Of a stretch of 64,000 nt of DNA, positions 24,276 through 33,183 are shown piece after piece. The notes under the pieces are model-generated. The model saw only the letters and a program-made list of their open reading frames with translations. It was not told where the DNA came from and searched no databases. This DNA is from JBGTFE01 sp049799955 (GTDB taxonomy: Bacteria > Acidobacteriota > Blastocatellia > Pyrinomonadales > Pyrinomonadaceae). The stretch spans positions 3,192-67,191 of the forward strand of contig JBARIW010000041.1 in assembly GCA_049799955.1 (NCBI GenBank), in the 5' to 3' direction. Each line of letters starts with the position of its first letter. The first letter of the stretch is position 1. A program made the translations under genes and the position numbers.

Positions 24276-24336
24276 GTCTTAAGACTGGAGGGCGATTCTT
24301 TCGCTTTTATGTCTTAACCGGGGTTTTTTATTTTTT
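24276..24336 (+). other. structured leader-like element before a GNAT gene
   Basis: GTCTTAAGAC (24276-24285) is a perfect palindrome. GTCTTAA recurs at 24311-24317, allowing TTAAGAC/GTCTTAA pairing around a GGCGATTCTTTCGC mini-hairpin. It is followed by CCGGGGTTTTTTATTTTTT. The combination of alternative pairings before a T-tract resembles an attenuator or riboregulator 50 nt ahead of the gene at 24383. I cannot assign a known riboswitch class. Confidence 0.3.
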
Positions 24337-24382
24337 ACGAACGAATCAGGGCAGAATTTGAGCTGACAAATAAAACCAACAG

Positions 24383-24997
24383 ATGATGAAATCAATTAAT
24401 AACATCGCCGCTGCCGCCTTATCTCCCTGTATCACATTGGAGATGCCCGAAAGTTCATCTGCCGACGCCGAAGATGCCGCGCCCGGAAAACACGAGATTC
24501 GAACGCCGAGGCTTTATCTGCGCGCGATAAATGATTCGGACAAGTCCGATTTTATAGAGATTTTTTCGTGCGGCGCGGTGATGCGGTTTGTCGGTTTGGA
24601 AGCGGGATGCATTCCATCCTATGAAGAAATTGACCGAATGCACAAACTGGCGGTTCAGGCGTGGGAAACGCGAGGCTACGGCAGATGGTCGATGTTTGAT
24701 TTGGAGAGCGGAGAATATATCGGATTCTGCGGTTTTCGATGTGAAGAAGGCATACCGGATTTGATTTGCGCCATGCACGAAAAATTCTGGGGACAGGAAC
24801 TGGCGTGCGAGGCGGCGAAGGCGTGTGTAAAATACGGTTTCGAAAAGCTCGGCTTTACGGAAGTAAAAGCCTATACCAGACCGGAACACAACCGCGCCCG
24901 GAGAGTCGTCGAAAAACTCGGCTCAAAGTTTCTCGGCTGTGTCGATTTTCACGGAGTCGAAGGAGCCGCCTATCATATTACAAAACTTCCCGATTAA
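24383..24997 (+). CDS. GNAT acetyltransferase, RimJ/RimL type
   Basis: A 204-residue protein. After about 35 variable residues comes TPRLYLRAINDSDKSDFIEI, the usual RimJ/RimL opening. It is followed by GRWSMFDLESGEYIGFCGF and the late motif KAYTRPEHNRARRVVEKLG. It transfers acetyl groups to an unknown amine, often a protein N-terminus in this family. ATG 24383 and the next codon ATG 24386 are both possible starts. Its 3' end lies 3 nt from a heptamer palindrome. Confidence 0.88.
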   Translation: MMKSINNIAAAALSPCITLEMPESSSADAEDAAPGKHEIRTPRLYLRAINDSDKSDFIEIFSCGAVMRFVGLEAGCIPSYEEIDRMHKLAVQAWETRGYGRWSMFDLESGEYIGFCGFRCEEGIPDLICAMHEKFWGQELACEAAKACVKYGFEKLGFTEVKAYTRPEHNRARRVVEKLGSKFLGCVDFHGVEGAAYHITKLPD

Positions 24998-25000
24998 ATA

Positions 25001-25079
25001 AATGATGAAGTAGGAACGATGAATGATGAAGTAAAGACAAATTCTTCCGTTCATCATTCATCGTTCATACTTCATCATT
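25001..25079. repeat. 30-bp inverted repeat, GAACGAT heptamers (copy 3, inverted)
   Basis: Arms 25001-25030 and 25050-25079 are reverse complements with one mismatch. The loop GTAAAGACAAATTCTTCCG is the reverse complement of the loop class of copies 1 and 2, so the element is inserted in the opposite orientation. It fills the whole space between convergent genes ending at 24997 and 25086. Confidence 0.92.
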
Positions 25080-25085
25080 CTGTAC

Positions 25086-25583
25086 TTACGCGCCGGACAG
25101 AATATCTTTGAGCGTGTTGTTTGTGGACGGGTAAAGAATGTTGCTGATTTTCCAAATTTTGCGGCTGTCCTGTTCGAGACGGAACAAAACGGTTTCCGCT
25201 TTGCCCATGTTTTTGAACGTAACCGCAACGTCAGCGACTTTCAGATTGCCTTCGCCGTATTCGGGTTTTCCGATTTTGAAATTGGTAATTTTTTCGTCCT
25301 GCGCGTTATAAAGCGGGTCGAAATCCAACGCTCCAAGCCCGTCGGCGGTCGGCGCTTCTCTCCAAATCAAATCGCCGAAATCCTTTGTAAAATATTTATC
25401 GACCAGCGCGCGGCTTTTTCTCTGAAAAAACGGACTCGAACTGTTCTTCGCCTTGTATAAATTCCTGACAACCGCGTCGGGCGCTATCGTTGTCTTTGCT
25501 TTTGCCTTTGTTTTTGACTGTGCAAATCCGACGGAACAGATTGTCAGAATAAGCGCGGTCAATAATAAAATTTTAGTTTTCAT
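25086..25583 (-). CDS. secreted DUF3828-like protein
   Basis: A 165-residue protein with signal peptide MKTKILLLTALILTICSVGF and predicted cleavage after FAQ. The mature part, with VVRNLYKAKNSSSPFFQ, LVDKYFTKDFGDLIW and the late VAVTFKNMGKAETVLFRLEQ, resembles the DUF3828/NTF2-like secreted group. No catalytic residues are evident. It probably forms a pair with the lipoprotein gene at 25622, 38 nt upstream on the same strand. Confidence 0.75.
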   Translation of the reverse strand: MKTKILLLTALILTICSVGFAQSKTKAKAKTTIAPDAVVRNLYKAKNSSSPFFQRKSRALVDKYFTKDFGDLIWREAPTADGLGALDFDPLYNAQDEKITNFKIGKPEYGEGNLKVADVAVTFKNMGKAETVLFRLEQDSRKIWKISNILYPSTNNTLKDILSGA

Positions 25584-25621
25584 AAGTTTTGTCTTTATTT
25601 GCTTTTGTCTTTGATGCGAAT

Positions 25622-26113
25622 TTACTTTTTGGCGGCGGCAAGTTTTTTAACCGACAAAACATTGACAAATCTGGCGCTGGCGGAGAGGTTGGCTTCGAGT
25701 CCCGGAACGGTGCATTTGCCCTCGGCGACTTCTCCGGTAACTTCGCACTGGTCGCCGTCTTTGCATTCGGCAAAAATTTTACGACCGGCATCCGAATCGT
25801 TCGGAAAACAATACGCCGCGTAATCGCCCGATTCCTTGCCGACATACAAAATCAGCGATTCGGTTTTTCCCGTCTGAAGCTGACCATCGATTTTTTCCGC
25901 GTCCGATTTGTCCGTCGGAGTGTTATTGACGGTCGGCGTCTTCACGGTGTTTGAAACAGGCGCGGCATTGTTTACCATCGCCTTATTAGAAGTAACAACC
26001 GCCGTATTTGCTTTGTTTGCCGCGTTATTGCTTACGGTAGTCGGGCAGGCGGAAAATATAAACGCGAGCGTCGCAGCGCTCAATGTTGACAGTAAAATTT
26101 TTGTTATTTTCAT
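25622..26113 (-). CDS. lipoprotein, unknown, OB-like
   Basis: Start ATG 26113 (163 residues) gives a lipoprotein signal (MKITKILLSTLSAATLAFIF then SACPTT) with GAGGA a few nt upstream; a longer start at 26176 has no such support. An Asn/Ala/Thr-rich linker follows. The folded part (about 85-155) has two Cys (CKDGDQC) plus KCTVPGLEANL, which could form disulfides. No family is recognised. Confidence 0.75.
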   Translation of the reverse strand: MKITKILLSTLSAATLAFIFSACPTTVSNNAANKANTAVVTSNKAMVNNAAPVSNTVKTPTVNNTPTDKSDAEKIDGQLQTGKTESLILYVGKESGDYAAYCFPNDSDAGRKIFAECKDGDQCEVTGEVAEGKCTVPGLEANLSASARFVNVLSVKKLAAAKK

Positions 26114-26206
26114 AATTTCCTCTTTTTTATAAATATATTTCCGTCGAAGAATCACGATTTTCAGGGAAAAAATCAAATGGCAAAATTGAAATTAATCAGT
26201 TCTGCC

Positions 26207-26234
26207 ATTCGTAATTCGTAATTCGTAATTCGTA
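26207..26234. repeat. four exact tandem copies of heptamer ATTCGTA
   Basis: ATTCGTA is repeated four times without a gap, starting at 26207, and ends 3 nt before the stop codon of the ABC ATPase gene at 26237. The same heptamer occurs in frame inside the MFS gene at 61973-61995. Confidence 0.95.
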
Positions 26235-26236
26235 AT

Positions 26237-27295
26237 TTACATTCTCACCGGTGTTCCTTCGCCGACGACGCCCAAGCCTTTCGCTTCGTTTTCGGCGATG
26301 TGCGGGTGTTCGGGCGAGATGCGGATGCAGGCGGCTTGATGGCGCGGTTTTATCTCGACCAGCGCGGGAACGATTTGACTGCATTCGGCGATGGCGTACG
26401 GGCAGCGCGTGTGAAAACGGCAACCTTTCGGCGGGTTTATCGGCGACGGAACATCGCCTGTCAGGATAATTCTTTCGCGTTTGGCTTCGATTTCAGGGTC
26501 GGGAACGGGAACGGCGGAAATCAGCGCAATCGTGTAAGGCATCAGCGAATCGGCGTAAATTTCCTTGCCGTCCGCCAATTCGACGATTGTGCCGAGATAC
26601 ATTACCGCGACTCTGTCGGAAAGATGCCGAACGGCGCGAAGGTCGTGCGAGATGAAAAGATACGTCAGCTCTTTTTCAGCCTGAAGCTTTTCCATCAAAT
26701 TCATAATCTGCGCCTGAATGGAAACGTCGAGCGCCGAAATCGGCTCGTCGGCGACGATAAATTCGGGGTCAACCGCGAGCGCGCGGGCAATGCCGATTCT
26801 CTGTCTTTGCCCGCCGGAAAATTCGTGCGGGTAGCGTTTTGTAAAACGACGCGATAAGCCGACGGTTTCCATCAAATCCTGAACGCGCGCGTCAACCGAG
26901 CCGCCTTTTGCCAGTCCGAACGTGCGAAGCGGCTCGCCGATAATGTCGCCGACCGTCATACGCGGATTGAGGCTCGCATAAGGGTCTTGAAAAATCATCT
27001 GTAAATGACGACGCTGATTGCGCATCGCGCTCTGCGGCAAGCCCGCAAGATTTTTTCCCTTGTAAAGAACCGCGCCGCCGGTCGGCTCGGTCAGGCGCAA
27101 AATAGCTTTGCCGAGCGTCGATTTGCCGCAGCCCGATTCGCCTACCAAGCCTAAAGTTTCGCCTTTTTTGATGTCGAGCGATACGCCGTCAACCGCTTTG
27201 ACGTATCTTGCTTCGCTGAAAAGACCGCCGCCGAGCTTGAAATAAACTTTTAAGTTTTGCAGAGAAAGTAAAATTTCCCCGTTGGTTTCCGTCAT
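26237..27295 (-). CDS. peptide ABC transporter ATP-binding subunit (OppF/DppF type)
   Basis: A 352-residue cytoplasmic ATPase that powers peptide uptake. Walker A is GESGCGKST, the signature FSGGQRQR and Walker B FIVADEPISALD. The C-terminal oligopeptide-type extension contains GCRFHTRCPYA with Cys residues. It overlaps the OppD gene by one base (TAATG arrangement) and is the last gene of the operon. Confidence 0.95.
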   Translation of the reverse strand: MTETNGEILLSLQNLKVYFKLGGGLFSEARYVKAVDGVSLDIKKGETLGLVGESGCGKSTLGKAILRLTEPTGGAVLYKGKNLAGLPQSAMRNQRRHLQMIFQDPYASLNPRMTVGDIIGEPLRTFGLAKGGSVDARVQDLMETVGLSRRFTKRYPHEFSGGQRQRIGIARALAVDPEFIVADEPISALDVSIQAQIMNLMEKLQAEKELTYLFISHDLRAVRHLSDRVAVMYLGTIVELADGKEIYADSLMPYTIALISAVPVPDPEIEAKRERIILTGDVPSPINPPKGCRFHTRCPYAIAECSQIVPALVEIKPRHQAACIRISPEHPHIAENEAKGLGVVGEGTPVRM

Positions 27296-28317
27296 TATAT
27301 TTGTTGTGTCTCCTGTAAAGATTCGGCGTAAACTTCCGTCGCAAAATGGCAGAGCGATTGATGATTCGCGTTGACCTCGACAAACGGCGGAAACTGCTCG
27401 CGGCAGATGTCCTCGGCTCGCTCGCAGCGCGGCGCGAACGGGCAGCCGGGCGGAAGATGCGCGACATCGGGCGGAAGTCCCGGAATCTGGTAAAGCGGCG
27501 CGCCCGCTTCGTGCGCCGGGTCGGGAACCGATTTTAAAAGACCTTTCGTATATGGATTGGCGGACGTTGCAAACAATTCACGCGTCGGCGCTTGCTCGAA
27601 AACCTTTCCGGCATACATCACGATAATTTTTTCGGTCATTCCCGCGACGACGCCCAAATCGTGCGTAATCAGGATAACGCTCGTTCCCATACGAGATTTC
27701 AAATCCTTGATAAGTTCGAGAATCTGCGCCTGAATCGTAACGTCGAGCGCGGTCGTCGGTTCATCTGCAATCAGCAGCTCCGGGTCGCAGGAAATCGCCA
27801 TCGCAATCATCACGCGCTGGCGCATTCCGCCGGAAAACTCGTGCGGGTAGCCGTCAATGCGGTTTTCGGCGTCGGGAATCCCGACCGTTTTCAGCATTTT
27901 TATCGCGTGCTGCCGCGCCTGCGCCTTGTTATGCCCGAGATGAAGCTGCGTAACTTCCATGAGCTGCGTGGAGATTTTCAGGAAAGGATTGAGCGAAGTC
28001 ATCGGGTCTTGAAAAATCATCGCGATGCGCTTGCCGCGAATCTTCCGCACGTCGTCAATCGAAAGCTTTCGAACGTCGATGCCGCTGAAAATTATGTCGC
28101 CGTCAACGATTTTTCCCGGCGGTTCCGGAATCAAACGCATAATCGAGAGATTCGTTACCGATTTTCCGCTTCCCGATTCGCCGACGATTCCCAGAGTTTC
28201 GCCTTTTTTCAGCTCAAACGTGATGCCGTCAACCGCTTTGACAACGCCGTCCTCGGTCTGAAAATACGTCTTCAGGTTATTGACCAAAAGAATTGTTCCG
28301 TTTTGATTTTCCATCAA
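27295..28317 (-). CDS. peptide ABC transporter ATP-binding subunit (OppD/DppD type)
   Basis: A 340-residue ATPase, the second of the heterodimer. Walker A is GESGSGKSV, the signature FSGGMRQR and Walker B LLIADEPTTALD; the extension contains GCPFAPRCERAEDIC. It starts 14 nt downstream of the OppC-type permease gene. Confidence 0.95.
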   Translation of the reverse strand: MMENQNGTILLVNNLKTYFQTEDGVVKAVDGITFELKKGETLGIVGESGSGKSVTNLSIMRLIPEPPGKIVDGDIIFSGIDVRKLSIDDVRKIRGKRIAMIFQDPMTSLNPFLKISTQLMEVTQLHLGHNKAQARQHAIKMLKTVGIPDAENRIDGYPHEFSGGMRQRVMIAMAISCDPELLIADEPTTALDVTIQAQILELIKDLKSRMGTSVILITHDLGVVAGMTEKIIVMYAGKVFEQAPTRELFATSANPYTKGLLKSVPDPAHEAGAPLYQIPGLPPDVAHLPPGCPFAPRCERAEDICREQFPPFVEVNANHQSLCHFATEVYAESLQETQQI

Positions 28318-28331
28318 TTTTTGTCTCTAAA

Positions 28332-29288
28332 TTAGAATTTTCTGGTTTGCGGGTCGAGCGCGTCGCGCACACCGTCGCCTAAAAAGTTTAGTGAAAATAA
28401 GGTCAAAGCCATCGTTACGCCCGGAAAGATTAACTGCCACGGGTAAATGGCGATGTTTTTGATGCCGTCGGACGCAAGACTTCCCCACGAAGCGTAAGGC
28501 GCTTGAACGCCCAAGCCGAGAAACGAAAGAAAAGCTTCCGTGAGCATTACGGAAGGAACGGTCAGCGTCGCGTAAACGATAACGGGACCGAGCGCGTTCG
28601 GGACGAGATGGCGAAAGATAATCGCCGGTGTCGAAACGCCGGTCGCGCGCGCCGCCATCACGAATTCCTGATTTTTGAGCGAAAGAATCTGCCCGCGCAC
28701 GACTCGCGCCATCGTCAGCCACGAAACCAGACCGAGCGCGAAAAACAAAAGAAATATCTGGCTCAAGCCCGAATTGCCCGCGCCGCCGAATGTTTCCGCC
28801 ATAGATTTAATCCATGCGGGCGTATTCGGTCCGCCGAAAACCGACAGCAGAACGATGACGATTAAGATATACGGAATCGCGTAGATAATATCGACGATAC
28901 GCATCATCAGATTGTCGATTTTGCCGCCCAAATATCCGGCAATCGCGCCATAGGAAACGCCGACGATTAAAGACACGAACGTCGAGATAACCCCGACCAT
29001 CAAAGAAATTCGACCGCCCTGAAGCACGCGCGCGAACATATCGCGCCCGGCTTCGTCCGTTCCCATCGGATGCTGCATCGACGGCGGAAACGATTTAATC
29101 AAATTGCCGTCCGCCGGAATCGCGTCAGCCGTAAAGCCCGTCGTCCAAAAAATTATCGAAGGTCCGACGAGGACGGAAATTACCATCAACGCCAGCACAA
29201 CCAAGCCGAAAACGGCTAGTTTATTTTTCAAAAGGCGCTTCCATGCGTCCTTCCAGAGCGATGTTCCTTTTACTATTTCTTGTTCCAT
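28332..29288 (-). CDS. peptide ABC transporter permease (OppC/DppC type)
   Basis: A 318-residue protein with six membrane segments. The N-terminal OppC motif is WKDAWKRLLKNKLAVFGL. The periplasmic GTDEAGRDMFARVLQGGRIS and the cytoplasmic coupling loop RATGVSTPAIIFRHLVPNA are diagnostic. It follows the Uma2-type gene by 5 nt. Confidence 0.95.
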   Translation of the reverse strand: MEQEIVKGTSLWKDAWKRLLKNKLAVFGLVVLALMVISVLVGPSIIFWTTGFTADAIPADGNLIKSFPPSMQHPMGTDEAGRDMFARVLQGGRISLMVGVISTFVSLIVGVSYGAIAGYLGGKIDNLMMRIVDIIYAIPYILIVIVLLSVFGGPNTPAWIKSMAETFGGAGNSGLSQIFLLFFALGLVSWLTMARVVRGQILSLKNQEFVMAARATGVSTPAIIFRHLVPNALGPVIVYATLTVPSVMLTEAFLSFLGLGVQAPYASWGSLASDGIKNIAIYPWQLIFPGVTMALTLFSLNFLGDGVRDALDPQTRKF

Positions 29289-29293
29289 AAAAT

Positions 29294-29881
29294 TTACAAA
29301 CCTAAAATATCGTTAATCGGCATCGTTAAATTTTCAACTGCGGCGGCTTCGATTGTTTCGCCGGGCTCCAGAATTCGCGTAAGGCGATAGTTGCCGTTTT
29401 TCGGCGACGAAAAAACTTCAACTGTATTATCCCGCAAATTGACAAGCCAAAACTCAATTATTCCGGCTCCGGCATATAGATTTTTTTTAATTTCGCGGTC
29501 ATATTCGATTGTAGAATCGGAAACTTCAATCAAAAGTAAAACGTCTTCCGGCGTCGGATGACTTTCCGCATAAAAATCTTCACGCGGTTTGAGCAAAGCA
29601 ATGTCAGGTTCGGGTTCGTTATAGTCATCGATATAAATTGGGTCTTGAACCGAAATTATTGCTAAATCTCTTGCCGAATCCCGCAACATTTTGCTCAACC
29701 TCTTAACCGTGCTTGCATGTTTGCTTCCGATACTCGTTTTATCTATCAAATATCCGTCGATAACTTCCCAGCCGCTTTCTTCAGGCAAAATTCCGGCTTC
29801 GGTCATTTTGCGAAAATCTTCGACGCGAAATCTTTTCGGGACGACCGGTAAAACTTTTTCTACTTCGACAACTGTTGTCAT
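29294..29881 (-). CDS. Uma2 family (DUF820) PD-(D/E)xK endonuclease-like protein
   Basis: A 195-residue protein of a nuclease-fold family common in cyanobacteria and other environmental phyla. The active-site pattern is intact: EPEPDIALL (Asp), then LLLIEVSDSTIEYDREIKKN (Glu-x-Ser and a trailing Lys). The cellular role of the family is not settled. It is lodged between the two permease genes of the peptide transporter with 5-nt gaps on both sides, so it is translated from the transporter transcript. Confidence 0.9.
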   Translation of the reverse strand: MTTVVEVEKVLPVVPKRFRVEDFRKMTEAGILPEESGWEVIDGYLIDKTSIGSKHASTVKRLSKMLRDSARDLAIISVQDPIYIDDYNEPEPDIALLKPREDFYAESHPTPEDVLLLIEVSDSTIEYDREIKKNLYAGAGIIEFWLVNLRDNTVEVFSSPKNGNYRLTRILEPGETIEAAAVENLTMPINDILGL

Positions 29882-29886
29882 AGCTT

Positions 29887-30804
29887 TTACTCGTAACGAA
29901 TGCGCGGGTCTAAAAATCCGTAAGAAATATCCACAATCAAGTTGAAAATCATAATCAAAATCGAAAGAAAAGCGACGATGCCGAGCACAAGAGGCTCATC
30001 ACGATTTTGAACCGCCTGTATAAAAATATTGCCCAAGCCGGGAATCGAAAAAACTCTTTCGACGACGACCGTTCCCGCCAGAAGCGCCGCGAGCGCCGGA
30101 CCAGTGAAGGAAACGACCGGAATAATGCCGCCGCGCAAGCCGTGTTTGAGAAGAACGGTTTTCTCGTCCAAGCCTTTCGCGCGCGCCGTTCGAATATAGT
30201 CCGAGCGCATTACTTCGAGCATTCCGGCGCGTGTCAGGCGCGCGATATATGCCGTGTAAATTGCCGCCAGCGTAATCACCGGCAAAACCAGACTCGCCAA
30301 TCCGCCCCAGCGCGCAGGAGGAAAAATATATATGCCGAGCGCGAAACACAGCACCAGAATCGGTCCCAGGACGAAGTTCGGCACCGAAAGCCCGAGCATC
30401 GCCAGCGCCATCGAAGCATAGTCAAAAGCCGAATTTTGCTTGAGCGCCGCGACGATTCCCGCCGTCAAGCCGACGCCTAAAGCTAAAAGATAAGCGAGAA
30501 TCCCGATTGTCGCCGAATACGGTAGATGCCGCTTGATAATTTCGTTGACGGATTGTCCCTGATAACGAACGGAATCGCCGAAATCGAGCTTGACGATGTT
30601 CCAAATCATAATCCCGTACTGCTGGTACCAAGGTTTATCCAAGCCGTATTTCTTTTTAATATTCGCTTCGACGGCAGGCGGCAGCTTCTTCTCGGTCGAA
30701 TAAAAATTGCCCGGCGCGATGCGAATCAAGCCCCACGTCAGTGTAACGACCAGAAGCGCCATCGGGATGATGATTAATAATCTGCGTAATATGAAACTTA
30801 GCAT
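29887..30804 (-). CDS. peptide ABC transporter permease (OppB/DppB type)
   Basis: A 305-residue protein with six membrane segments. FILRRLLIIIPMALLVVTLT then RIAPGNF at the N-terminus and the coupling loop RTARAKGLDEKTVLLKHGL are typical. It pairs with the OppC-type subunit to form the channel. A 19-bp palindrome separates it from the binding-protein gene. Confidence 0.95.
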   Translation of the reverse strand: MLSFILRRLLIIIPMALLVVTLTWGLIRIAPGNFYSTEKKLPPAVEANIKKKYGLDKPWYQQYGIMIWNIVKLDFGDSVRYQGQSVNEIIKRHLPYSATIGILAYLLALGVGLTAGIVAALKQNSAFDYASMALAMLGLSVPNFVLGPILVLCFALGIYIFPPARWGGLASLVLPVITLAAIYTAYIARLTRAGMLEVMRSDYIRTARAKGLDEKTVLLKHGLRGGIIPVVSFTGPALAALLAGTVVVERVFSIPGLGNIFIQAVQNRDEPLVLGIVAFLSILIMIFNLIVDISYGFLDPRIRYE

Positions 30805-30818
30805 AGTGGTCAGTGGTC

Positions 30819-30870
30819 AGTAGTCAGCGGTCAGTTGCTGTCTTTTCCTGACAACTGACCGCTGACTACT
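30819..30870. repeat. 19-bp inverted repeat of GGTCAGT-like heptamers
   Basis: AGTAGTCAGCGGTCAGTTG (30819-30837) is the exact reverse complement of 30852-30870. Two further GGTCAGT units precede the left arm. It lies between the binding-protein stop and the OppB start and could tune the ratio of binding protein to permease. Confidence 0.9.
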
Positions 30871-30875
30871 ATTGT

Positions 30876-32984
30876 TTATTCAGCTTTTGCAGTGTTCGGT
30901 TTCACCGTTTCGGTTGATTTCATTTGCTTTCTTTGTTCCTGCGTCGCTACGAGCTGGTTGATTTGCGCTTCGACGGCAGGGTCTTTATCGGTCATAATGG
31001 ACTCCATGTTTTCAGTCCATTTGTTCGGGTCGCGCTCGATATAGACGAATTTCCACGGGTGAAGCGTTCCCGGATTCGGATACATTCCCTTGATATAAGG
31101 CTTTTTCATCCAGCTTGTTCCCGGAACGCCGAGCGGAATGACGATTTGCTGGCTTATCACGTAATATTCAGCCGCCGCGAGCATTTCATAACGCTTCATC
31201 TCGTCGATTTCCTGATTGGCGTCGTCGAGCATCCTGTCGTATCTCGGGTCCCACCAGCCGGTCGCGCCGTCGTTTTGCGGCGAGTAGAAAAGATTCAGAA
31301 ACGTGAACGGGTCCATATAATCGCCGACCCAGCCGTTGCGAACCGCGCCTTCGTATTCGACCGCCGAGCGATACGGCAGAAACGTCTTGAACTCCATGTT
31401 TTTCAGCGGAACGGTAAAGCCAAGGTTTTGTTTCCACTGCGCCTGTATAAACTCGGCGACTTTCTGGTTGGATTCGGCGGTGTTATATGTGATGTTGACT
31501 TTCTCGACCGGAAACGTCGGGCAGGTAAAATTGCCTTCGCTTCCCTGCACCGGAAAACCGGCTTCGGTCAGAAGCTTTCTTGCTTTGGGAGCGTCGAATT
31601 TACGCGCTTTCCATTCTTCCATCGTGCTTCCGTCTTTTTTCAAAAGCTCTGGATAAACTTTCGCTCTCGCTTCTTCATATTTCGGAAAGATTCCTTCGGG
31701 CGTGAAATCGACCAGCGGCTTCATCGTTTTGCGGAATTTGGCGAGCGCGTCGCGGTCAATCGCCAGCGCCAGCGCCTTGCGAACGTCGAGTTTATCCATC
31801 GGCGGTTTCTTGACGCTCAAAGAATAATATTCGACCGCGACTTCCGGGTGAAGCGAATATTCGGCGGTGTATTGCCGGACGACCTCGTTCCACGCCGCCG
31901 GAACGGTGTGATTGTATGTCGCATCAACCTTTCCGGCTTTGTAAAGATTCTGCATCGTCGTCTGCTCGTCCAAAGGATAAAATTCGATGCCGTCGAGCTT
32001 GACGTTCGCCGCGTCCCAGTTATTCGGGTCTTTGACGACAACCAGCTCATCATAAGGCTTATAAAGGGAAACTTTGAACGCGCCGCTCGTTACGATATTC
32101 GCAGGTTTTACCCAATCCTTGCCGAATTTTTCAATCGAAGCCTGATGGAGAACGCGGAAAAACTGGTGCGCCAGAAGTCCGAGGAAAAACGGCGCGGGCT
32201 GGTAAAGCTTGAGGCGAAAAGTATAATCGTCAACCGCTTCGACGCCGATGTCTTCGGCTTTAACGGGAACAAGCTCTTTGCCCTCCAATGCCGCTTTCAA
32301 TTTCGCGTCTTTTTCGAGAATCTTGTTGCGCGCTTTTTCGTCGCTCGGCACGGTCAGACGCATCGGCGAGTCAAGATATTTGTGAAATTCGGTCAGAGCG
32401 CCTGTCGTATCGTGCTTCGCTTCGGCAACCGGCGCGGCGGTTTCGCCTTCTTTCTTTTCCTCGAAATCTTTTTTCAGAAGAAACTTTCCGCTCGCGTCTT
32501 TTACAAACGACATATCGGAGTTATACGCTTCGGCATATTTTATGTAATAAGCCAGATTCGCGTTGCGCGAAGCGAGTTCGGGCGAAAGACCGCGGCGGAA
32601 AGAATATGCGAAATCTTTGGCGGTTATCGGGTCGCCGTTTGAGAATTTGGCGTTTTTGCGGAGATAAAAGATGTATTCAGTGCCGTCCGGGCTGAGTTCC
32701 CAGCTTTCGGCAATTCCGGGAATCGGCTCCATCGTTTTCGGATGATATTCGACCAGACCGTCCCAGAGAGCCATCATGATTCGCGCTTCGGGCTGTCCCG
32801 TTACAAACTGCGGGTCGAGCGATTCCGGCTCCGAGCCGGTGATATATCTCATCACATTATCGCTCGGCGCTTTTGTCTGCCCGAAATAACGACTGTTCGC
32901 CGAGGTCGAACAGCTAACTAAAAACGAAGACAAAACGATTAAAACCAAACAAATACGAAATTGCTTGAAACTGATTTGCGTCAT
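30876..32984 (-). CDS. peptide ABC transporter substrate-binding lipoprotein 1
   Basis: A 702-residue SBP_bac_5 protein. The lipobox is at FLVSCSTS after a hydrophobic signal. MRYITGSEPESLDPQFVTG is the family opening, and NITYNTAESNQKVAEFIQAQ and GDYMDPFTFLNLFY mark the ligand-binding domains. It is larger than most family members, with an insertion of about 60 residues near residue 170-240. It heads the transporter operon oppA-oppB-uma2-oppC-oppD-oppF. The 199-nt spacer upstream holds only A+T-rich sequence and remnants of TTTGTCC/CCAAAGGAC-type words. Confidence 0.93.
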   Translation of the reverse strand: MTQISFKQFRICLVLIVLSSFLVSCSTSANSRYFGQTKAPSDNVMRYITGSEPESLDPQFVTGQPEARIMMALWDGLVEYHPKTMEPIPGIAESWELSPDGTEYIFYLRKNAKFSNGDPITAKDFAYSFRRGLSPELASRNANLAYYIKYAEAYNSDMSFVKDASGKFLLKKDFEEKKEGETAAPVAEAKHDTTGALTEFHKYLDSPMRLTVPSDEKARNKILEKDAKLKAALEGKELVPVKAEDIGVEAVDDYTFRLKLYQPAPFFLGLLAHQFFRVLHQASIEKFGKDWVKPANIVTSGAFKVSLYKPYDELVVVKDPNNWDAANVKLDGIEFYPLDEQTTMQNLYKAGKVDATYNHTVPAAWNEVVRQYTAEYSLHPEVAVEYYSLSVKKPPMDKLDVRKALALAIDRDALAKFRKTMKPLVDFTPEGIFPKYEEARAKVYPELLKKDGSTMEEWKARKFDAPKARKLLTEAGFPVQGSEGNFTCPTFPVEKVNITYNTAESNQKVAEFIQAQWKQNLGFTVPLKNMEFKTFLPYRSAVEYEGAVRNGWVGDYMDPFTFLNLFYSPQNDGATGWWDPRYDRMLDDANQEIDEMKRYEMLAAAEYYVISQQIVIPLGVPGTSWMKKPYIKGMYPNPGTLHPWKFVYIERDPNKWTENMESIMTDKDPAVEAQINQLVATQEQRKQMKSTETVKPNTAKAE

Positions 32985-33183
32985 ACTTTTACGCTCCTTT
33001 TTCCGGTAATGCTATTTAATTGTAAAGCCTGCTACTTCAGGCTAGGAGAGAGAAAATATAAATTATTGAAACCGCCCTTAACTTATCAGAAATTTTGCCC
33101 TTTGTCAGTTGTCCGTTGCATGAAAACCAAAGGACGTAATTTATCGCCAGCCGCTAACAAACGACGACTGGCGACCGGCTAAT

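Noticed and set aside
30924..32642. Long plus-strand frame (572 codons) opposite the binding-protein gene
   Set aside because: It is a shadow of the strong SBP_bac_5 coding sequence on the minus strand; the product is Arg/Phe-rich without domains.
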